Source: Agapetus fuscipes
Taxonomy: Eukaryota > Arthropoda > Insecta > Trichoptera > Glossosomatidae
Assembly: GCA_951799405.1 (NCBI GenBank)
Contig: OX637343.1
Location: 3,410,001-3,474,000, forward strand
Length of the DNA: 64,000 bases
Direction: 5' to 3'
Shown: positions 47,350 to 58,395 of the stretch, in pieces
How the letters are laid out: each line of letters starts with the position of its first letter
Numbering within the stretch: the stretch's first letter is position 1
Position numbers and translations under genes: made by a program
The notes under the pieces: model-generated
Seen by the model: only the letters and a program-made list of their open reading frames with translations
Database searches by the model: none
Told to the model about the DNA's origin: nothing

Positions 47350-49055
47350 CGAAAGATAACCTGGCTAAAGCAGGGCATACGTATGATAGCTACTCTGTAC
47401 AGAGTGGCTATTTCCAGGGAGGGGAAACATCCGGTAACTACGGTACGGTTCATCAATGTATCCTAGATTTTGGATTAGAGGAGGTCGACAATGAGCTGTG
47501 TGAGTTTGTCGAGTGTTATCTGGAAGAGGTGATGGAGGCTTGCCTGCGGTTGAACCCGCGGGGGCCAGAAGTGGCGGAAGGATGTACCCGAGTGAATCGC
47601 AAAGGTGCGAAAAAAGCATCAGCGGTTGTAAGAGCTGACATAATAACGCGGCTCAGAGAGGCACTCGATTTATTTCGAGAGAGAGGACCCCTAGAAGAAT
47701 TTCGGGTAAAATTCGTAGACCTGTTAACTCAGGTAGGGGATAGTGAGTATCTTGGAGGGATGGATGGGCGAAGTTTACTGCACATCCTAAGTACTGCCAG
47801 GTGGGAAAGAACCACACCAGGACTGTTTGTAGGGGTAGGGCATTCTGCTACTGCTACCGTCGGGAGGTGTGTACCTACCGCATCCTTAATAGCCTTTAGG
47901 GATGAAGTTCATGATCCACGGGCACGAAGCGGGGCTGTGAATGTACAGCGGGGTAACGCGGCTGGCGGCTACCTGGGTGGTGCCCCAAATCTAATGTCCT
48001 ATATAGACAAGCAACTCCCTGTCGCTCATATGGATATGCGGGATGTGGCGCTTACAGTTGCCTTGTACGACGCATTGCGTGAAAGAAGCTACACCCAACC
48101 TACTGGGGTAGGTTGGGCGGCTGCATCACCACAGATGCCAGTAAGCGTCATTGTGGATACCCGAGGCTTTGTAGAGTGGGAGTTCCTGGCCGCTTTTATT
48201 ACATCGAGTGTGCTGGACGCCGCCATCTTGAATGATGGGCTGGTGGTTCAGACGGAAGGGGGAGTGGAAGTGTGGGTTATTTCCAGTGTAGAAGTGGCCG
48301 TCATCATTGTGGATGATGCGGTGATATCACGTACAGACATGTTGGAACTGCTAACACTGTCAAGGTTGAGGTACCCACTAGCTGGTGTTTTTGACCTCTT
48401 CGTCACCTCCGACATAACAGCTCCAAATGTCAGGAGGCTTGGCCTTTTTGAAAGGACGGCCGGGCTCGTAACGAAGGAGGTGAGCGATCCCACGAGGATA
48501 CTCTTTGTTAATTCCGCGGATAAGTACATCCCTGTAAGACTCGGGCAAGAGTATGGTTTCACCACCATAGATAGGGACGGTACCTACACCTGCCGTGGGT
48601 ACGATTTCGTAGAGGCTGTGGCTGAATGTGTTCAGCATGTCATTCGAAGTCCGGTATCACTGAAGTCCCTGTATGAGGACTATGTGATAAATAAGCGTAC
48701 TGCTGATGGAGTAAATTGGCAGGAAATTGAGTTGATGGTCAATCAACTAACGGTTAGGTGGGTTCCACAGGTAGAAGCCGTAAGGCTACCGGGTGGTCTA
48801 GACCCTCCTCCTGATGCACTGGTCGTACTCGACAAACCCGAGTTCGGACCCTTTATACTCAGGGGCCAGGGTGCTCCTGATGCGGTGTTACAACTGCTAA
48901 ATCTTGTCCCTAGAGGTAGGGTAGGGTTATACCCTATAAAAACTTTAACCACGAAAATGCTACAACCAGTATTGACGTTAACCCTGCCCCGTGGGACCTT
49001 GCAAACGCGTATCCCCTGCTCGTCGTGGGTAGCTGGTCAAACTCCGCAGAGATAG
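47350..49055 (+). pseudogene. Virus-like ORF, putative capsid protein (N-terminal part)
   Basis: One frame is open for about 570 codons with no stop; its formal start at 47253 lies in the LINE fragment, so the true viral start is unknown. No enzyme motif is visible; the composition (many V, L, G, R; SADKYIPVRLGQEYGF-type blocks) is that of a large structural protein. Being the first ORF upstream of the RdRp, it is most simply the capsid. The coding signal shifts to another frame between 49025 and 49055. Confidence 0.6.
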
Positions 49056-50170
49056 CCACTGGCCTTTCCTTGGCTAGTTACATGTACCCCGTGGCCTGCG
49101 AGGCAAGTCTCCGGAGAAGTTTTATGCTCACAGGTAATGTGGACAAAGTGTTGCGTAGTCAATACCTGCGCCGAGGGCATGAGGAGTTGAAAACTTCTTA
49201 TGGTTTTAGGGATGAAGTTATTGCCCCTAATGTTATTCCGGCATTTTGGAATTTTTGGGACAAAATTACAGGCGCTAGCCATGAGGTACAGAGCTGGGTA
49301 AACATTTACAACCTGGGGTTATCTCTAGGACCTAATGTTAACAACTACAGCTGGCAAGTCAACCTGAACTATGCCATGGAGCGCACAGGTACAGGAGTGA
49401 GATGTGGCCAACAAAACTGGCTATATGAGAGTGGGGCACATGAATCGACGCACCTTAAGTGGTCTGAAAGTGATAGCTCTTTGACTCAGAGCAATGGTAG
49501 TTGGTTAAACCTGTGTTATGTCCGATCTGGGCATGTACGTGACCAGATAATCGTGGACGAATTACTGGATAGGACTAACCTCCTAATGACGTGGACCCAG
49601 CTGGCGTATGCCAATGACCCTGATAAGGTGTTCAATTCACATCTCGCCTTTAGGGAGGGAGATACCCTATATGCGGGTCTACTAGTTGCTCTAGGCTGGA
49701 GTAACAGGGTACCTGCGCCGCTCGTAAATAATGTAATTTACGGGTGGGGAGGGCAAGGGGCAATCACTGACTTTGTGGTCGATGCCCCGACGGGAATAGT
49801 CATCACGCAAACACTTTGAAAAATCTTGGAGGGTAACTGCTTCCTGGATGGCGTGATAGTGAAGTCAACGGGCTCAAAGATAGACCATGCCCCTGATTGC
49901 TCATCGAGCGTGTTGAGCATGATGCATGAAGCATCCATAACCCCTTTTCCTCCGAAGGGGGTAGAGGCCACCCCCATCGGCCAGAGGAAAGAGATGACGG
50001 AAGTTCCAGAGGAGAAAGAGACTACCCAGAAACAGGGTGGGTCATCGCAACCTGCGACGACTGGGACACCACTCGTCGCAGAGGTCGTGCCTGCGCGGGC
50101 AGAACCGATACCACCGGGAGCAGACCCTGTGAGGGCAGCACGGGACTACGACCACCGCCTCAACGCTTGA
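49025..50170 (+). pseudogene. Virus-like ORF, putative capsid C-terminus and P/A/E-rich tail
   Basis: Continues the coding signal in the -1 frame relative to 47350-49055, open to a stop at 49817-49819, then open again to 50170. The first part (to 49819) is W/Y/N-rich and structural-looking. The second (49826-50170) is rich in P, E, T and A (EVPEEKETTQKQGGSS, PARAEPIPPGADP) and may be a linker or tail. The frame change and the in-frame stop are the visible breaks. No family recognised. Confidence 0.55.
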
Positions 50171-51910
50171 ATGACGTAAATGATCCGCGGTGGAAGCATG
50201 AGCTCAACATCGCGAAGAAGAGGGTGTCTATGGACTCCTCTTGGAGCTGGGGTCGTTAACTGGGAGAGGAGAAACAATTGATTATGGATATAATGGGAAA
50301 TACATGTGATTGCGGGCTTAGTGCGTATAATATGGATTATACTGAGATGATGCGACAACTTCATCGTTTCAGGTTAGACCGTAATCACTCTTATTGGTAG
50401 AGGAGTCTTGGAGGATGAAATACATATTCATGCTTGTGTGGCGGGGAAAGCTAAAGGTTTAAGCGTGATTAATGATTATCTCCGAGTCCGGGCTATCTGG
50501 CTAGGTGCTTGTAGGCATCAGTTCCATAGTTATTGTAAGAAACGTACAGGGTTGTTTAAGTTGGGTGGTGGTTATATCCATACCCACTGGCTTGAACTGT
50601 CCTATTGGGAGGTGTCTTATGGGTACTGCGAGGCAAGCAGGGTTGAGGATATGGAGAGTGAAGTTGTTGAGTGGCTTGTGGAGGAGAGGTTGAACGGTAT
50701 GCGTGGAGAAGAGTGTAAGTACCTAGACTACTTAGGGGAGGAGGTCACTAAGTATCTCTAAGCTGAATGGAAATTACCTAGCCATAGGCCCACAATCACC
50801 GAATGGGTATCAGGAGGAGAGTGGCTGAGAGGCAAGGCAGGAGATTCAGAGCACGGGAGGGTACTTATCGATGGGAAGTGGCGGAAGACGAGGAGAATGA
50901 AGGGGGTAGAGGGTGCGCTTCACAGCAATGATTACATTGCGGACAAACTTGTCTCGCCTACAGTCGAACGTATGGTAGGGATTCAGAAACGTGAGCCTGG
51001 AAAGGTGCTTGCTGTAGTTCGTACAGGTAATCAAACTAATCGTATGATGGACTTTTTGAGCCACTACGTAGACATGGGTCTGAACGGGTCGGGGACAAGC
51101 CCCCTCTTCACCTCAGCAGCACAGGCTGAGGAACTTGATGCGGAGTTATTGGCGATGACCGGTGATCGGGCGTGGATTAAAACCCCGCTCGATCAGTCAA
51201 ATTTCGACCATCGCCAGTCGTACCAAAGCATTAAGGTCATGGTGTACAATATCGGAAAATTCTTAGAGCAGAGAATTTTCGAGGAGGACTTTTGGAAAGT
51301 ATGGCGTGCATTGTGGACTACCTTGTTTGTAAACCCAGTGCACGTGATACTCGGGAAGAAGGTGTGGAATTGGCGGAATGGCATTCCGAGCGGTTGGCGT
51401 TGGACCGCTTTATTCGACACGTTGCTCAACATCTGCAGCTTCAAGACTATAGTGCGGTTTGTGGAGGAAGAGGAGAACTGTGCCATCAGGATTAGGGGTC
51501 TTGTTGCGCAGGGTGATGACTTGTTCTTCGCCCTGCGTAGCTCTGACCACGCTAATAGCATCGTGCATATGTATGCGAGGGTAGGATATGAGGTTCATCC
51601 TGAAAAGACATACCTTTCGAGGGGTGATTTTCTAAGTCGGAATTTTGGCGAAGCAGGGATAACGGGTTATCCGGCGCGTACTATGCTAAGCATACGGTGG
51701 CGTAATCCGATTATCGCCTTGCCGGTGTCCAGGCCTGAGCGTATATATGGTAGGTTAACTCTTTGGCACTTATGTTTAATAAGGGGAGGACATGCAGATG
51801 CGATAGGAAGATTATTTTTGGATGACGCTGTTCAGGCGGGGCTAGAGCGCTCGAGGGCAGCAGACTTTGCAACAACACCTTGTTCCTTTTGTTTCTTTGG
51901 AGATATTTAA
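50164..51910 (+). pseudogene. Virus-like RNA-dependent RNA polymerase, degenerate
   Basis: The polymerase core lies in the open stretch 50897-51910. Motif F-like KREPGK at 50987; motif A LDQSNFD at 51188 (two Asp); motif B SGWRWT...N at 51389; motif C GDD at 51512-51520; a downstream K-Y-LSRGDF block follows. N-terminal coding is visible from about 50164. Breaks: an in-frame stop at 50257-50259, a frame change near 50395 and a stop at 50759-50761. The C-terminus seems truncated, with only about 130 residues after GDD. It cannot encode a complete polymerase as it stands. SG-W-R-T-N and GDD spacing favours toti-like dsRNA viruses over (+)RNA viruses, but order-level placement is inference. Confidence 0.85.
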
Positions 51911-52640
51911 TATAAAAAACCACGAGTTGGGTGTCTGAATTAGGCAGAAAATCGCCGGCGCTCCAGGGGTTAATAAAAAATGAATTCCTCATGCCTGAGC
52001 CGATGGTGGCCCTCAAGGAGTCTGCTTTCCCTGCGCCATCATCCCACGCGCTGAAGACCTTGGAGCGTCTTTAAGGCTTTAACACACATACATGGGCAAA
52101 CGTGAGGTACACGAAAACCTTGAAGGAGTATGTAGCAGAGCCAGGCTTTAAAGACCTGGAGGTCTCCCCAACTCGCTGGCATGTAGCGGACCCTGGCGGC
52201 CATAACGCACGCCGCCCTGCAGCAACGGAACGCCATGCAAGAGGGTCTGCAGAACCTTTTAAGCTGGACAACCGGCGAGGGCACGAAACTGTCACCTCAT
52301 GCCCTAGAGGTGAAAATAAAGGAAATATAAAAAGGAAAGATTCGCAATGGAGTGAGCACTGAAGTCCAGTAGGACTTATTTGAGGTCACTCGGGACCACA
52401 CTCTGGCATGCAGTGTACCGGAAGATCTGGATATGTCTAGAGGAATTGCACGGGTCTTCCAATACAAGTTCGGAGAACCGCAACCCTCGAGCAGCCAGCA
52501 AGGAAGAGCTCTGAGACTACCGAAGGGGCCTCAACAAGCATACTGCCTGGTTGTCCCGGATTCCAGCAACTTTTAAGATGACCATATTGTACCTACATAG
52601 ATAATATTGTAAATATAATATTATAATAATAACTATATAT
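51911..52640 (+). other. Degenerate unidentified coding sequence
   Basis: Plus-strand frames carry protein-like text with frame changes and stops: TKTLKEYVAEPGFKDLE (52120-52170), then AALQQRNAMQEGLQNLL, then FQYKFGEPQPSSSQQGRALR (52456-52515), stopping at 52575. Could be more virus, or the Gag of an LTR element ending at 53549. I do not recognise the family. Confidence 0.4.
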
Positions 52641-52815
52641 ACACATTATATAGGTATCACTTGTACGGCGGACACGAAGTAAAGAGCACATTAATAAACT
52701 ATATAATTATTAAAACTGTTTGTTAATTATTTAATCAAAGTAATAAAAACTAATGATTTTATTTAATTAAATTATTTATTATTTAAGTTAATTATTTAAT
52801 AAAAGTAAAAAAAAG
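52641..52815. other. Very AT-rich spacer
   Basis: TAATTATTTAA-type repeats, possibly tail remnants. Confidence 0.5.
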
Positions 52816-52818
52816 ACT

Positions 52819-53130
52819 TTGTGGGACGGTCTTGTTGAGCTGCGCGACTACATGCTGGAGGATCAGCAGGCGCGTCTGGCGATACCGAAGATGGGTGGCG
52901 GCCGCGCTAATCGAGACTGGAGGATAATCCGAAGTATGATTGAGGCAGTGTTCTCGGGAACCGGCATCAGTGTCGTGGTGTGCTGTGAGCAAGCGCAGCC
53001 GAGAGCAAGGGGGGAGAAATCCGTGGACTGCCACTTCTTCCTGACCCCAGGTTGTCAACGTGGATCAGCCTGCCCCTACCTTCACAGAGTCAAGACTGTT
53101 CAGGGACGAAACAGTCTAGGTGGGGGGTAG
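52819..53130 (+). CDS. Small CCCH zinc-finger ORF before an LTR (unidentified)
   Basis: A 103-aa frame whose C-terminus has CHFFLTPGCQRGSACPYLH, a C-X7-C-X5-C-X3-H finger typical of RNA-binding CCCH domains. Its last codons form the purine tract GGTGGGGGG directly before an LTR start, so it is probably the 3'-most coding part of an LTR retrotransposon, not a host gene. No pol motif is seen. Family unknown. Confidence 0.5.
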   Translation: MWDGLVELRDYMLEDQQARLAIPKMGGGRANRDWRIIRSMIEAVFSGTGISVVVCCEQAQPRARGEKSVDCHFFLTPGCQRGSACPYLHRVKTVQGRNSLGGG

Positions 53131-53549
53131 TGTTATGTAAATATGCAATATAAATATTAAAATAAGTATAGGTATTAGTTATAGCTAATAGGAATTCTTT
53201 ATTGTATTGGTGGGTAGAATTGATGATTGTGAGTAAATAGAGAAGTCACTAGATTACATATGTGCTTCGAGAACAGTCTAGCAAAAATGTGTTCTCGACA
53301 GTTCCACCTTCTTAGTATAAAAAGGGTGCAAATTGCTTGCACTTGGCAGTTGGCAGTTGGTCTTCAAGCTCTCACAAATACAGTCATCTGCGAGCTCCAA
53401 TACATTGAACAAATTTGACCAGTGAACTAAAACCAGTGTAATGAAATAAATGAGTGTCTTTGTAAAAATAAATATAAATGTGTAAAATAAATGAGTAAAA
53501 AGAAGAGTAGAGTTTTATTTGAAAAATATCCAAACCAAAAATCGTAACA
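53131..53549 (+). repeat. 3' (or solo-like) LTR
   Basis: Begins TGTTATG and ends CGTAACA. It holds TATAAAAAGGG (about 53317) as promoter and AATAAA signals near 53440-53470, and is preceded by a GGTGGGGGG purine tract, which marks it as a 3' LTR. 419 bp. No partner LTR in the window. Confidence 0.78.
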
Positions 53550-53736
53550 ATACATTTAATGCATTGTTGTAATAATTGTAAATCATCTTATTTTTTTCAA
53601 AATTAAATTGAAAAATTTCATTTTAAAGTTGGACATCACAATTGTGAGTGTCAGGACTGAACCGTTATTATTATTATTGTTTTGTGACATGACAGCTAGA
53701 GTTTTGAAATATTCAATTATTTACAGATTTTCAATT

Positions 53737-55830
53737 ATGGCTAGCAGGAGAAATCTTTGGGAAGACGAGAAGGCCATGCTCCAGTGCCTTGAGAATTCAG
53801 ACATCGAAGTAGAAAGTGATGATGAAGAAGAATGGCTTTCTGACGTAGAATATTTAGAACCAGCAGAATCGAGCAGTTCCGCTTCTGAAGATGAATCAGA
53901 CCAAACACTCCCTACTCCATTAGAGCCATGTGTTCAGGCAGCATCAGGGAGCTCTATCAGACGCATGATCTGGCGAATAGGCAATTCCAGGCAACAACAG
54001 CTCCACCTCCATCACAACAGATCATCGATGATATTGTAAGTGTTCAACTAAATTCACTTTATATTATGGTGCCTTTGCTTTTCTTCTGCCATTATAAGTA
54101 CCTATTACTTTTTTTGCAGATTGTCTTTTCGCCTGCGGAGTATTTTGAAAGATATTTCACCGAAGACCTGTACAAAACAGCTGCTCTGCACACGGCTCAA
54201 TACCAAATGAGCTCCTTGAACAAGCAACTGAAGGTGACCCCCGAAGACATCAAAGTGTTTTTGGTATTCATGGCTTGATGGGGTGTATCAAGCTGCCAAG
54301 AATCAAATTATACTGGAGTCAAAAATTTGGATACGATCCTATTTCAAAAGCCATGTCAAGGGATCAGTTCTTTGGGTTGCGGGTCAATTTACATTTCGTT
54401 GACACTTTAAATGTTGATGAAGGCGTCAAAGAACAAAACAAACTGTGGAAGGTGCAACCTATAATCGATTGTGTCAAAAATTGATGCTAGCAGCTTCCAC
54501 GCCCAGGAAATGAATATTATAGTATTGACGAACAAATGATTCCATTTCTAGGGCGTTGCCATGTGCGCCAGTATGTGAAAGGCAAACCTCGACCAGTTGG
54601 CTTGAAAAATTATGTTCTGGCAACGTAAAGTGGTTTAGTTCTGGACTTTGAAATTCACCAAGGACAAACTACTCCACTTGCCGATAGAAGTCTTGGTCTG
54701 GGACCTGCTGTCGTTTTGCGGTTTACCGAAACGTTGCCTCCTTATTACTTTTTTGACAGGTATTTTACCACAATACCTGGTAGGGACGAAATGATTAGGT
54801 ATTCGGTTTGGTGAATTTTGGGCAATCCATTTGCGCTCTGGCAATATACCTACCAGCATTCGGCGGGTAGGTATTCATAGCGAACACGCACGCGAGCACG
54901 CAAAACAGTACGAATTACGACGCGAAACCCGCAACACCGCTCCACATCCAAATATCAATCGGTTACCTGCCGCAAGCGCCAGCAGAGAAATAAAAGTCAT
55001 TGGGAATCTACAAATCTTGAGGTTGAACTCCCTAAGGAAGAATTCGATAAATACAGTCCATTCCGCATTCGCCCAACCAATACCCTTACTGGAAAAAGTC
55101 CTCGGGAAACAAATAAGGGCAACTGGAACGATTCAAGGGAACCATTTCAAATCTTTTTCATTTAAAAAAGATAAAGAAATGAAGAGGGGAGACTTCCAGG
55201 AAGTCAGTAACAACGAAGGAAGCATGTGTGTCGTCAAGTGGAGAGACAATAAATCTGTTCTGTTGGCATTCACTCACTCCGGGTCAGAGCCACTGCAAAC
55301 AGTGCGAAGAGAAAAAAGAAAAGCAGGATGTGGATGTCATGTGTCCGTCTAGTATAAAACAATATAACCAGCAAATGGGTGGAGTGGCAGGCGGCCCGAG
55401 CGGCCCCGAGCCATTATTGTGCAGCTCAAGAAGCAGTCCAAGAAGGACGCGCTCTTGGCAGCGCCAAGGGGATCACCGCGGACAAGGTGGGATACGCCGG
55501 CAATCTATTTGAACGACCACCTGACGAGTACCAGCAAGTCTTTGCCGCGCCGCAAAGGCCAAGTGCCTGAGTGCAGGTTTTCTATTTGTCTGGTCAAGAG
55601 ACTGACGAGTATTTGTCAGGAAGAACCCCACTTCACCGCCAATCCTGATATCCAGAGAAGAGGACATGAAAAAAATATTGTAAACATTGCTCTGACATTT
55701 GGGCTTCCTGATTTCATCACACTTTTAATTTCAGATAAGAACATCATCATTATTTTTACACCAATGTCTAATATTCTTACAATCTTAGTGCTCTTTTTAA
55801 GTCTACAGTATAAGTTCTAACTATGCACCT
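53737..55830 (+). pseudogene. piggyBac-type transposase, decayed
   Basis: The start MASRRNLWEDEKA with an acidic N-terminus is followed by [71 protein letters not shown] and, near 55190-55380, VVKWRDNKSVLLAF and YNQQMGGV. These are the conserved piggyBac blocks in order. Several stops and frameshifts break it, and 53,995-54,120 looks like an intron or insertion. Terminal repeats and TTAA were not found. Confidence 0.85.
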
Positions 55831-55984
55831 TGGTATTCAGATTGTTTGAAAAAGATGTTGAAAGAAAAACAGAAATTTCACTCCAAATATAAACAATATG
55901 GGAACCATGGGAAACAATATGGGAAACAAGATGACACATAAATACCATGTGCGCTCATCAAAGCGATCAGTCAAAGTACAAGCC

Positions 55985-56016
55985 CTGAAGAAGTCAGTCA
56001 TATGTAACTGACGAAA
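55985..56016 (+). ncRNA. Hammerhead-like hairpin motif (putative)
   Basis: CTGAAGA, A, stem GTCAGT/ACTGAC with loop CATATGTA, then GAAA. Fourth copy of the motif, with a third stem sequence and a longer loop. Confidence 0.4.
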
Positions 56017-56089
56017 TGTAGCAGCCTTCCAAAAAGAATAAAGCAGCCTACAAAAGAATTATTAGACCATGGTCTACAAGCCCGGAAAG

Positions 56090-57680
56090 ATGGATTCTAC
56101 ATCCTTACCATCATCTGAAGCCGGCCATGAAAGCCTAAAAACACTTATAATATGGGAACCCTTTGGACTATGCCTCATCTTCTGGAAGTGCTGCACCAAA
56201 GTACAAAAAGTATATATATTATGATGAACTATGTTCCCTGAGTTTGTCAGATGAGAATGAAGTTGATGAATCACTGCATGAAACTCTATCACCCTCAGAA
56301 AATATGGATAATACTGGATAATTTGGTACCTTCAGAAAATATGCGAAATTCTGATATTTCAACGCATCAAGCTTCTTCAAACACTCTTAAAGAAGAGCAG
56401 ATTGCCCATGCCGTTGATTCAGGATCATCACAAAGACCTTAAACCCAAAAAATAAAAATAAAAATGCAGCGAACAAACGAAGAAAGTTCACTGTTTGAAA
56501 GGCAATTATTAACTTTACTTAGGCCCGGTATTTCGAGCAGTACCCTTAGTACGAGTTGCAAAACTTGATAAAAGTAAAGTTTACGGAAAATATTAAAGAG
56601 TGATTTCTCCCAAAATTTGCCGTTTTCGTTTTTCTTACACTTTATGGTCTTAGCAAAAGAGTTACAGTGATGAAGAAAATCAAGTTCAAACAAACAAAAA
56701 CGGCAGATTTTGGGGGTAATCACTCTTTAATAATTGCCGTAAACTTTACATTACTCAAGTTTTGCAAATCATTCTAAGGGTACAGTACCTGAAAGTGATA
56801 CGTCGCGCGTTTTGCTCCATTTTATCTTCAAAACAATAACTATGGATTTTTTTTTCGAATAATATTTATAGTGCATACCATACCACTTAATATACCGGGC
56901 ATAATATACCACAATATAAATCAAGTAACACATGTGAATAATGGAAATGGTTTAAACAATTAGTTGGGTGAGTTCAGGGTATCATTTTGATTTCTTTTCT
57001 AATTTTTTATTGTTTGTGTGTATGTTTCTGGTGTTACAATGACTTAAAAATATTGTTTTTATTTTAGATGTCTCAAAAGCCCACGAAACTGTCATCGATG
57101 AAGAGTTTAATATATTTGATAGCAGGACGCCTAAATCCTCTATGAGAAAACCAGTTTCTAATGCACTATGTAAGTTTTTATTTGTTATTTCAAAAATATG
57201 TATACGTGTACGGTACTTGTTACCGTGATAACTGCGTAATCGCCTGGATGGGTTTCTTCAGCGTGGTGATGTTATCTGATCATCACCCAGCGAAACGTTT
57301 GGAAAGCTGCTTTTGAAAGGCGGCGGAAGCGAAAAAATTATACTCAATACCTTGTTTAATAAATATTGTCTTTTCATTTTCAGGTGTACCTAGAGCTAAA
57401 AAAACATATGCAGACTGCCTCAATCCAGCAAACCCGTAAAAAAAATTATGTTTTAGCAGACACAAAGAAGAATTTCACTGATAAGAAGGTTGAAATCCTA
57501 CGGCACGCTGAAGAGGAGCATGCCCTCCTACAGCAACTGCAACAAGAGGCAGAGCATCAGGAGAAAAGGGAAGAGTGTTGCAGCGGGAAAGAGAAGAGGG
57601 CAGGGCAGAACAACTTTTTCAAGCTAATTTGCTACTTCTTAAAGCACAACATCAAAAAATACTTTTAGAAATCTCTAAAC
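56090..57680 (+). pseudogene. Decayed multi-part gene, charged coiled-coil protein (TE accessory?)
   Basis: Three coding-like stretches: YKKYIYYDELCSLSLSDENE (56190-56320), VSKAHETVIDEEFNIFDSR (57069-57171, followed by GTAAG) and, after TTTTCAG, a coiled-coil end at 57384-57680 (VEILRHAEEEHALLQQLQQE; then, frame shifted, LLLLKAQHQKILLEISKLR-like). Leu-rich tails of this type end Myb/SANT-like proteins carried by Harbinger elements, but no Myb domain is seen. A MITE (56543-56780) lies in the first gap. Confidence 0.45.
56543..56780. mobile_element. Foldback MITE, TA duplication (copy 2)
   Basis: CCCTTAGTACGAGTTGC ... CTAAGGG flanked by TA on both sides. The loop is inverted relative to copy 1 at 24738-24973. 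Confidence 0.85.
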
Positions 57681-57706
57681 TACGTTAACTTGTTTCCATT
57701 CCGCTA

Positions 57707-57805
57707 GGGGCGGCCAGAGCCTCTTTAGAGTTGTCTCCATCTTTTTCTATCCTTGCATACATATTCCTCTTTCAATTCATTAATATCCATCACCTATTGA
57801 CGAGT
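57707..57805 (-). mobile_element. LINE 3' scrap
   Basis: Reverse complement matches the 3' end seen at 20165-20270 and 32370-32430 (CCCCTAGCGG). Confidence 0.65.
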
Positions 57806-58139
57806 TACTTTCCCGAAGCTGTTGCCGTGGTCTGTAGGAGATGGAGCTTCTGGATGTTTCACCCATGCCTGCTATGGGCTTTTCTACCAACTGTGCTATC
57901 GACTGGGCACACATTTCCTCTGTGCACCAATGGTATAAGACAATCTCCAACGTATTAATAGATAAAAACAGCCTAGTGTATAGTGATATTATTAAGAAGG
58001 CAGCTAGAGAGAGATATCTGAAATATGCCAAGCATGAAAAATCTACGGATAGTGAGCATTTATGTGCTGATTAGTTGAGGTTCCTTCAAGTGAGTTTTCA
58101 CGCTCCGTGACTGTAACTGCTTGCAAAATGCCAACTAGG
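57806..58139. other. Unassigned, coding-like
   Basis: The 77-aa frame at 57841-58074 (IIKKAARERYLKYAKHEKS) has no recognised domain. Confidence 0.4.
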
Positions 58140-58395
58140 ACAAGTAGAAAAATCGGTTGTTGCTGAACATGCTCTAAAAGATGGGCATGATATTTGGTTT
58201 GCCGAAACCAGCATTCTCCATTCTACCCGACACCATCGCACTAGAATGGCCAAGGAAGCAGTTGAGATCTTTAAGCATAAGAAAAAAATTAATAGGAAGG
58301 AGGAAACAACGAGACTTGACAAGGTGTGGAACCCAGCTCTACGTCGCTGCTCAATCAAACCCATGAAGCCAAGTTTAAACAAAAATAATGTAACA
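58140..58395 (+). mobile_element. Penelope-like element C-terminal (GIY-YIG) fragment
   Basis: Translates to SVVAEHALKDGHDIWF and RMAKEAVEIFKHKKKINRKEE with LDKVWNPAL, the conserved end of the GIY-YIG endonuclease region of Penelope-like retroelements (EHA-GH, EA-EI-KH, NR, W). Only this part is present. Confidence 0.6.

Larger units (their letters stand above)
47350..51910 (+). mobile_element. Endogenous viral element, toti-like dsRNA virus
   Basis: About 4.5 kb in which a long capsid-position coding region is followed by an RdRp on the same strand, as in toti-like genomes. GC content and codon use differ from the AT-rich surroundings. The RdRp palm motifs are diagnostic of an RNA-virus polymerase rather than of an RT. 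Both ends lack recognisable viral termini. No poly(A), long terminal repeat or target duplication was found. The relation to toti-/fusagra-like viruses is inferred from motif style; no search was run. Confidence 0.82.

Noticed and set aside
49025..49055. Programmed -1 frameshift between viral ORFs
   Set aside because: It falls inside the capsid-like region, not between capsid and RdRp, and no slippery heptamer plus pseudoknot was evident; mutation is simpler.
57225..57300. Fifth copy of the hairpin motif
   Set aside because: It has a GGTGATG/CATCACC hairpin before GCGAAACG but not the CTGAAGA flank in the right place.
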